Of a stretch of DNA of 7,817 bases, positions 5,385 to 7,817 are shown in pieces (position 1 is the first letter of the stretch; the number at the start of each line of letters is the position of its first letter). This DNA comes from Scalindua sp964437425. Its GTDB lineage: Bacteria > Planctomycetota > Brocadiia > Brocadiales > Scalinduaceae. The notes below the pieces were generated by a model. That model worked only from the letters and a program-made list of their open reading frames with translations, was not told where the DNA came from and ran no database searches. Location: positions 1 to 7,817 of the forward strand of contig CAYTGO010000101.1 of the NCBI GenBank assembly GCA_964437425.1. The letters run 5' to 3'. Both the position numbers and the translations under genes were made by a program.

Positions 5385-6646
5385 ATTAGCAGGCTCAAAA
5401 ACAGTCCAGTTCCCAAGGGAATTGTAATATTATCGTGTGTAACAGGTATGCTCTCGATTATACAAGATACCAGAGAGACTATCAATGCAGTCTTTAGAGG
5501 CAGATAAATAACGGCACATATAAATGCGGTAATAAAGAAAGCAGCAGATCCTTCAAGACTTTTTATGTGATTATAGGGGATCCTGATCCTTCCATAGAAC
5601 TTTCCAACAATTGTTGCCATGCTATCCGCACATGCAAGAATAGCGATTGTAACACACGCGATTAATGTCGGAAACAGTACCAAAGACAACAGAACGCCTA
5701 AAGCAAGTGTAACCGGAGCAAATGCAAATCTCCTTCTTTCACTGGAGCGAACACATGATCTTGTAATGTAACTCAGCACAGGAAAGCCGACCCCATTGAG
5801 CCTTGCACATTCAGAAACTGCATATACAATTGTTATAGTTAGTAATAACTCCAATGTTAGCATATAGTTAACTCCTGCAAGCAGAGGGACTAACAGCGAA
5901 CAGGCATGAATTCCCTTACGTCTGAATTCCTGACCCCACGATGAAGAACTTTTATGTTTCAGATCCGCACTGAGTTCATCAAAAGTTGGTTTATCCTCAA
6001 TATTTATAAAATACAGTACTTTTCTCAGGTCATTACCGTCTGCCAGGTATTTTGCCCTTTTTCGAACAGGATAGTATGAATTAAACCCAATACTGATCTT
6101 CGCAAGTTCCATTATGTCCAGATTGTTCCTGTCATCTCCCACAACAACCACATCATCCCATGTCATATTCTGCTTTTTCAGCATTTTTTCGACAACCTGA
6201 ATCTTTCCTTCACTGTAAGAGAGCGGTCCGCCAATTTTACCGGTGCAAACACCGCTGTCTGTTTCTACTTCAATTCCATATCCACAATCGGCATGCAGTT
6301 TATCTGTAAGGTCCTTAATCAGGGTATCGGGTACACCACTGCTTATTAGTGCAACAACATGGCCTTTATTGCGAATTTCACGAATAGTCTCCTCAGCGTT
6401 TTGCACAATCTTCATTTTAGAATAAACACGCCATAAATCTTCCTCTTGTAACCCCTTTATGTTAATATATATCTTTTCAAGCAAAGCACGTATATTTAAA
6501 GAATTAATACAGAACTGAAAACATAAGTACAACGCTTTCAGATAGTTCAAAATTCCGGAATATCGCGAAAAACTAAGCAAAAGCTGGCTTTTGAAAATTA
6601 CACCGTCGACATCAAATATTATTAACTTCTTGTTGTTAGATAACAT
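5381..6646 (-). CDS. Fusion of HAD phosphatase with CTP-dependent polyprenol/phytol kinase-like membrane domain
   Basis: A 421-residue two-part protein. Residues about 7-215 form a HAD (SerB-like, type IB) phosphatase: motif I FDVDGV (11-16, D12 nucleophile and D14), motif II ISSG (101-104), motif III lysine K148 in SEGKIQVVEKM, and motif IV VVVGDDRNNLDIM (167-179, D171/D172). Residues about 238-421 form a polytopic membrane domain of the dolichol kinase/phytol kinase (SEC59/DGK1/VTE5) type, related to phosphatidate cytidylyltransferases. Its motifs are FRRKGIH (241-247), FAPVT (309-313), DSMATIVGKFYG (341-352), KSLEGS (362-367) and ESIPVTHDNITIPLG (398-412), with about six hydrophobic segments between. 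Such kinases phosphorylate prenyl alcohols or diacylglycerol with CTP. First gene of a leftward operon ending in squalene synthase, which favours a prenyl substrate. No Shine-Dalgarno before the ATG. Substrates of both domains are unknown. Confidence 0.85.
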   Translation of the reverse strand: MLSNNKKLIIFDVDGVIFKSQLLLSFSRYSGILNYLKALYLCFQFCINSLNIRALLEKIYINIKGLQEEDLWRVYSKMKIVQNAEETIREIRNKGHVVALISSGVPDTLIKDLTDKLHADCGYGIEVETDSGVCTGKIGGPLSYSEGKIQVVEKMLKKQNMTWDDVVVVGDDRNNLDIMELAKISIGFNSYYPVRKRAKYLADGNDLRKVLYFINIEDKPTFDELSADLKHKSSSSWGQEFRRKGIHACSLLVPLLAGVNYMLTLELLLTITIVYAVSECARLNGVGFPVLSYITRSCVRSSERRRFAFAPVTLALGVLLSLVLFPTLIACVTIAILACADSMATIVGKFYGRIRIPYNHIKSLEGSAAFFITAFICAVIYLPLKTALIVSLVSCIIESIPVTHDNITIPLGTGLFLSLLI

Positions 6647-6687
6647 AACGAGGTTTTGGACAAAAAATTAAGATAATAATTCTACTA

Positions 6688-6717
6688 TTTATATTACATT
6701 TGAATATGGCCTGACAA
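6688..6717 (-). promoter_or_regulatory. Candidate sigma-70 promoter of the HAD-ruvX-U32-squalene synthase operon
   Basis: On the minus strand TTGTCA (6712-6717) and TATAAA (6688-6693) are separated by 18 bp. Each hexamer is one mismatch from consensus. The predicted start near 6681 gives a leader of about 35 nt to the ATG at 6644-6646. The AT-rich context makes chance matches possible. Confidence 0.45.
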
Positions 6718-6780
6718 GACCTAAACGTTGATATAAACATTACTACCATCTAATAGTTAAAATGTTAAACAGGTGGAACA

Positions 6781-6793
6781 TGGCAAAATGCCA
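6781..6793. promoter_or_regulatory. Palindrome upstream of the coo promoter, candidate operator
   Basis: TGGCA-AAA-TGCCA is a perfect inverted repeat 8 bp upstream of the -35 box, centred roughly 50 bp before the predicted cooC transcription start. It has the T-N11-A layout typical of LysR-type binding sites, but that pattern is loose. It does not resemble the CooA site of CO-responsive operons. Confidence 0.35.
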
Positions 6794-6801
6794 CTTTATA
6801 T

Positions 6802-6830
6802 TTGACAAGAATTTTACTCTATTGTAAAAT
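6802..6830 (+). promoter_or_regulatory. Near-consensus sigma-70 promoter of cooC-cooS
   Basis: TTGACA (6802-6807), a 17-bp spacer and TAAAAT (6825-6830): a perfect -35 box and a -10 box with one mismatch at ideal spacing. The predicted start near 6837 leaves a leader of about 44 nt before the TTG start of cooC. Confidence 0.7.
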
Positions 6831-6880
6831 TATACGTTTTAGATATATATACACAACAATTAAAGAGAGTAGTATATAGA

Positions 6881-7651
6881 TTGAAAATTGCGGTTTCAGG
6901 AAAAGGTGGTGTTGGGAAGACAACATTAACTGCGACCCTGGCAAAGCTTCTTGCGGATGTTGGCAGTAAGGTGATAGCAATTGATGCTGATCCTGACGCT
7001 AATTTGGCGGCAGCCCTGGGTATTAAGGACGCAGATAAAATAGTACCACTCGTTGAATTAAAGGAACTTATAAAGGAGCGAACTGGTTCCACATCGGAAG
7101 AGTTCGGTAAGTTCTTCAAGTTAAACCCGACAGTTAACGATCTTCCTGAAAAACTCTCTATTACACACGATGGTATGCGGTTGATGACCCTTGGCACAAT
7201 TAAAAGGGGTGGAAGTGGATGTGCCTGTCCTGAAGGGGTGATGCTTAAGACGTTATTAAATCATCTGATACTGCAGAGAGATGAAGTAGTTATAATTGAC
7301 ATGGAAGCCGGCATAGAGCATTTGGGACGTGCATCTATAAAGGCTGTAACAGCACTGATTGTTGTTGTAGAGCCAGGCAAAAGGAGTATACAGACCGCAT
7401 TTCAGGTGAAGAGGCTTGCTGCGGATCTTGGCATTAAAACGGTATATGCTGTGGGTAATAAAGTAATGAATGATGCTCACAGTGAATTTATGAAGAGAGA
7501 GCTTAAAGATATTCCCTTACTGGGAACGATTTCGTATAACAAGCAGTTAATAGACTCAGATTTACAAGGAAAAGCCGCATATAACGATAATGAACAGTTG
7601 TTATCTGAAGTTGGTGTGATAATGGCTAAATTAAAGGAGTGCGTAAAATGA
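6881..7651 (+). CDS. cooC: CooC, nickel-insertion ATPase for CO dehydrogenase
   Basis: A 256-residue MinD/SIMIBI-class ATPase that uses ATP to load nickel into the C-cluster of CO dehydrogenase. The deviant Walker A motif GKGGVGKTT spans residues 7-15, and IDADPDANLA (34-43) follows as the switch I-type region. The metal-binding C-x-C that bridges the CooC dimer is C114-A-C116 in GGSGCACPEG, and the Walker B-type strand is VVIIDMEAGIEH (136-147). Length matches CooC proteins. The start codon is TTG: no in-frame ATG or GTG lies closely upstream, and the family begins M-K-I-A-V-S-G-K-G-G at exactly this point. A weak GAGAG lies 11 nt before it. The stop overlaps the cooS start (ATGA), so the two are one transcriptional and translational unit. 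A related Ni-insertion protein such as AcsF is the alternative; adjacent cooS favours CooC. Confidence 0.93.
   Translation: MKIAVSGKGGVGKTTLTATLAKLLADVGSKVIAIDADPDANLAAALGIKDADKIVPLVELKELIKERTGSTSEEFGKFFKLNPTVNDLPEKLSITHDGMRLMTLGTIKRGGSGCACPEGVMLKTLLNHLILQRDEVVIIDMEAGIEHLGRASIKAVTALIVVVEPGKRSIQTAFQVKRLAADLGIKTVYAVGNKVMNDAHSEFMKRELKDIPLLGTISYNKQLIDSDLQGKAAYNDNEQLLSEVGVIMAKLKECVK
7634..7639 (+). promoter_or_regulatory. Ribosome binding site of cooS, inside cooC
   Basis: AAGGAG ends 8 nt before the ATG at 7648-7650, within the last codons of cooC. It is the strongest Shine-Dalgarno in the window and fits high expression of the CODH subunit relative to its TTG-initiated maturase. Confidence 0.8.
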
Positions 7652-7817
7652 CAGAAGAGAAGAAGAATAAGAAAAATTACGAAGGGGCTGATCAAGAGTC
7701 TCTTCAATTGCTTAAGAAAATGGACGAACATGGCATAGAGAGCTCATATGATAGATATGATGCACAACAGCCGCAGTGTGGATATGGTAAGATTGGGCTT
7801 TGCTGTAGACACTGTCA
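7648..7817 (+). CDS. cooS: Carbon monoxide dehydrogenase catalytic subunit, N-terminal part (cut by window edge)
   Basis: The first 56 codons of the Ni-Fe CO dehydrogenase that interconverts CO and CO2, either alone or as part of the acetyl-CoA (Wood-Ljungdahl) pathway. A charged, lysine-rich N terminus (residues 2-10) is followed by QLLKKMDEHGIESSYDRY (20-37), the usual lead-in helix. Then QPQCGYGKIGLCCRHC (41-56) contains C44, C52, C53 and C56. The C-x7-C-C-x2-C spacing equals that of known CooS proteins, where the first two cysteines ligate the D-cluster at the dimer interface and the next ones start the B-cluster. The C-cluster part lies outside the window, so it cannot be said whether the active-site ligands are complete or whether an acetyl-CoA synthase subunit follows. 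The start overlaps the cooC stop and has AAGGAG 8 nt upstream. Confidence 0.93.
   Translation, partial: MTEEKKNKKNYEGADQESLQLLKKMDEHGIESSYDRYDAQQPQCGYGKIGLCCRHC

Larger units (their letters stand above)
6647..6880. other. Divergent intergenic region
   Basis: These 234 AT-rich bases separate the leftward HAD-fusion operon from rightward cooC. They hold a promoter candidate in each direction, a palindrome at 6781-6793, and a short direct repeat (GTTAAA at 6756-6761 and 6764-6769, an 8-bp period). No coding or RNA gene is evident. Confidence 0.7.

Noticed and set aside
6773..6800. Sigma-54 promoter suggested by TGGCA near cooC
   Set aside because: No GC pair follows at the required GG-N10-GC distance on either strand, and a good sigma-70 promoter sits just downstream.
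6814..7197. Open reading frame of 127 codons on the minus strand
   Set aside because: It lies opposite the well-supported cooC gene and has low-complexity Ser/Ala-rich sequence with no recognisable motif.
7256..7731. Minus-strand open frames opposite cooC and cooS
   Set aside because: They are antisense to conserved coding sequence, and show no domain or ribosome binding site.
1..7817. CRISPR array, tRNA, rRNA or defence system
   Set aside because: No regularly spaced repeats, no tRNA-like cloverleaf or rRNA sequence, and no defence-type genes were seen on either strand.

Overview
The window is 7.8 kb of a Gram-negative-type, anaerobic-looking bacterial chromosome or metagenomic scaffold; a run of exactly 100 N marks an assembly gap. 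It carries two lipopolysaccharide genes (an LPS/Kdo kinase-like protein and a family 9 heptosyltransferase), a squalene synthase-type enzyme, a U32 iron-sulfur protein, and the start of a carbon monoxide dehydrogenase locus (cooC-cooS). An outer-membrane, squalene/hopanoid-making anaerobe with CODH fits an anammox-type planctomycete or a strict anaerobe of deltaproteobacterial type. That assignment is inference from gene content only; there is no rRNA or other phylogenetic marker here.

Left part (1-2900): the kinase gene runs leftward from a textbook TTGACA-N17-TATAAT promoter that sits almost on top of its start codon. To its right is a small IS200-like (HUH/Y1) transposase gene framed by two arms of about 88 bp. 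Each arm has three GC-rich hairpins in identical spacing, and the two arms are inverted copies of each other. The element ends about 10-28 bp before the start codon of the rightward heptosyltransferase gene, so it separates two LPS genes.

Middle part (2907-6646): four leftward genes form one tight operon. In transcription order they are a HAD phosphatase fused to a CTP-dependent polyprenol/phytol kinase-like membrane domain, the Holliday-junction resolvase-like RuvX (ATGA overlap), a U32-family Fe-S protein (start codon abutting the ruvX stop; N gap inside), and a squalene/phytoene synthase family protein most like single-enzyme squalene synthase. The first and last genes point to isoprenoid lipid metabolism.

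Right part (6647-7817): a divergent intergenic region holds a leftward promoter candidate for the operon and a near-consensus rightward promoter preceded by a perfect palindrome. It is followed by cooC (TTG start) and, overlapping it by ATGA, the first 56 codons of cooS with its cluster-ligating cysteines. CooC is the nickel-insertion ATPase for the CODH encoded next to it.

The most unusual items are the mirrored hairpin arms around the transposase, the phosphatase-kinase fusion, and the apparently leaderless kinase mRNA. I did not find clear evidence of a wholly new system.
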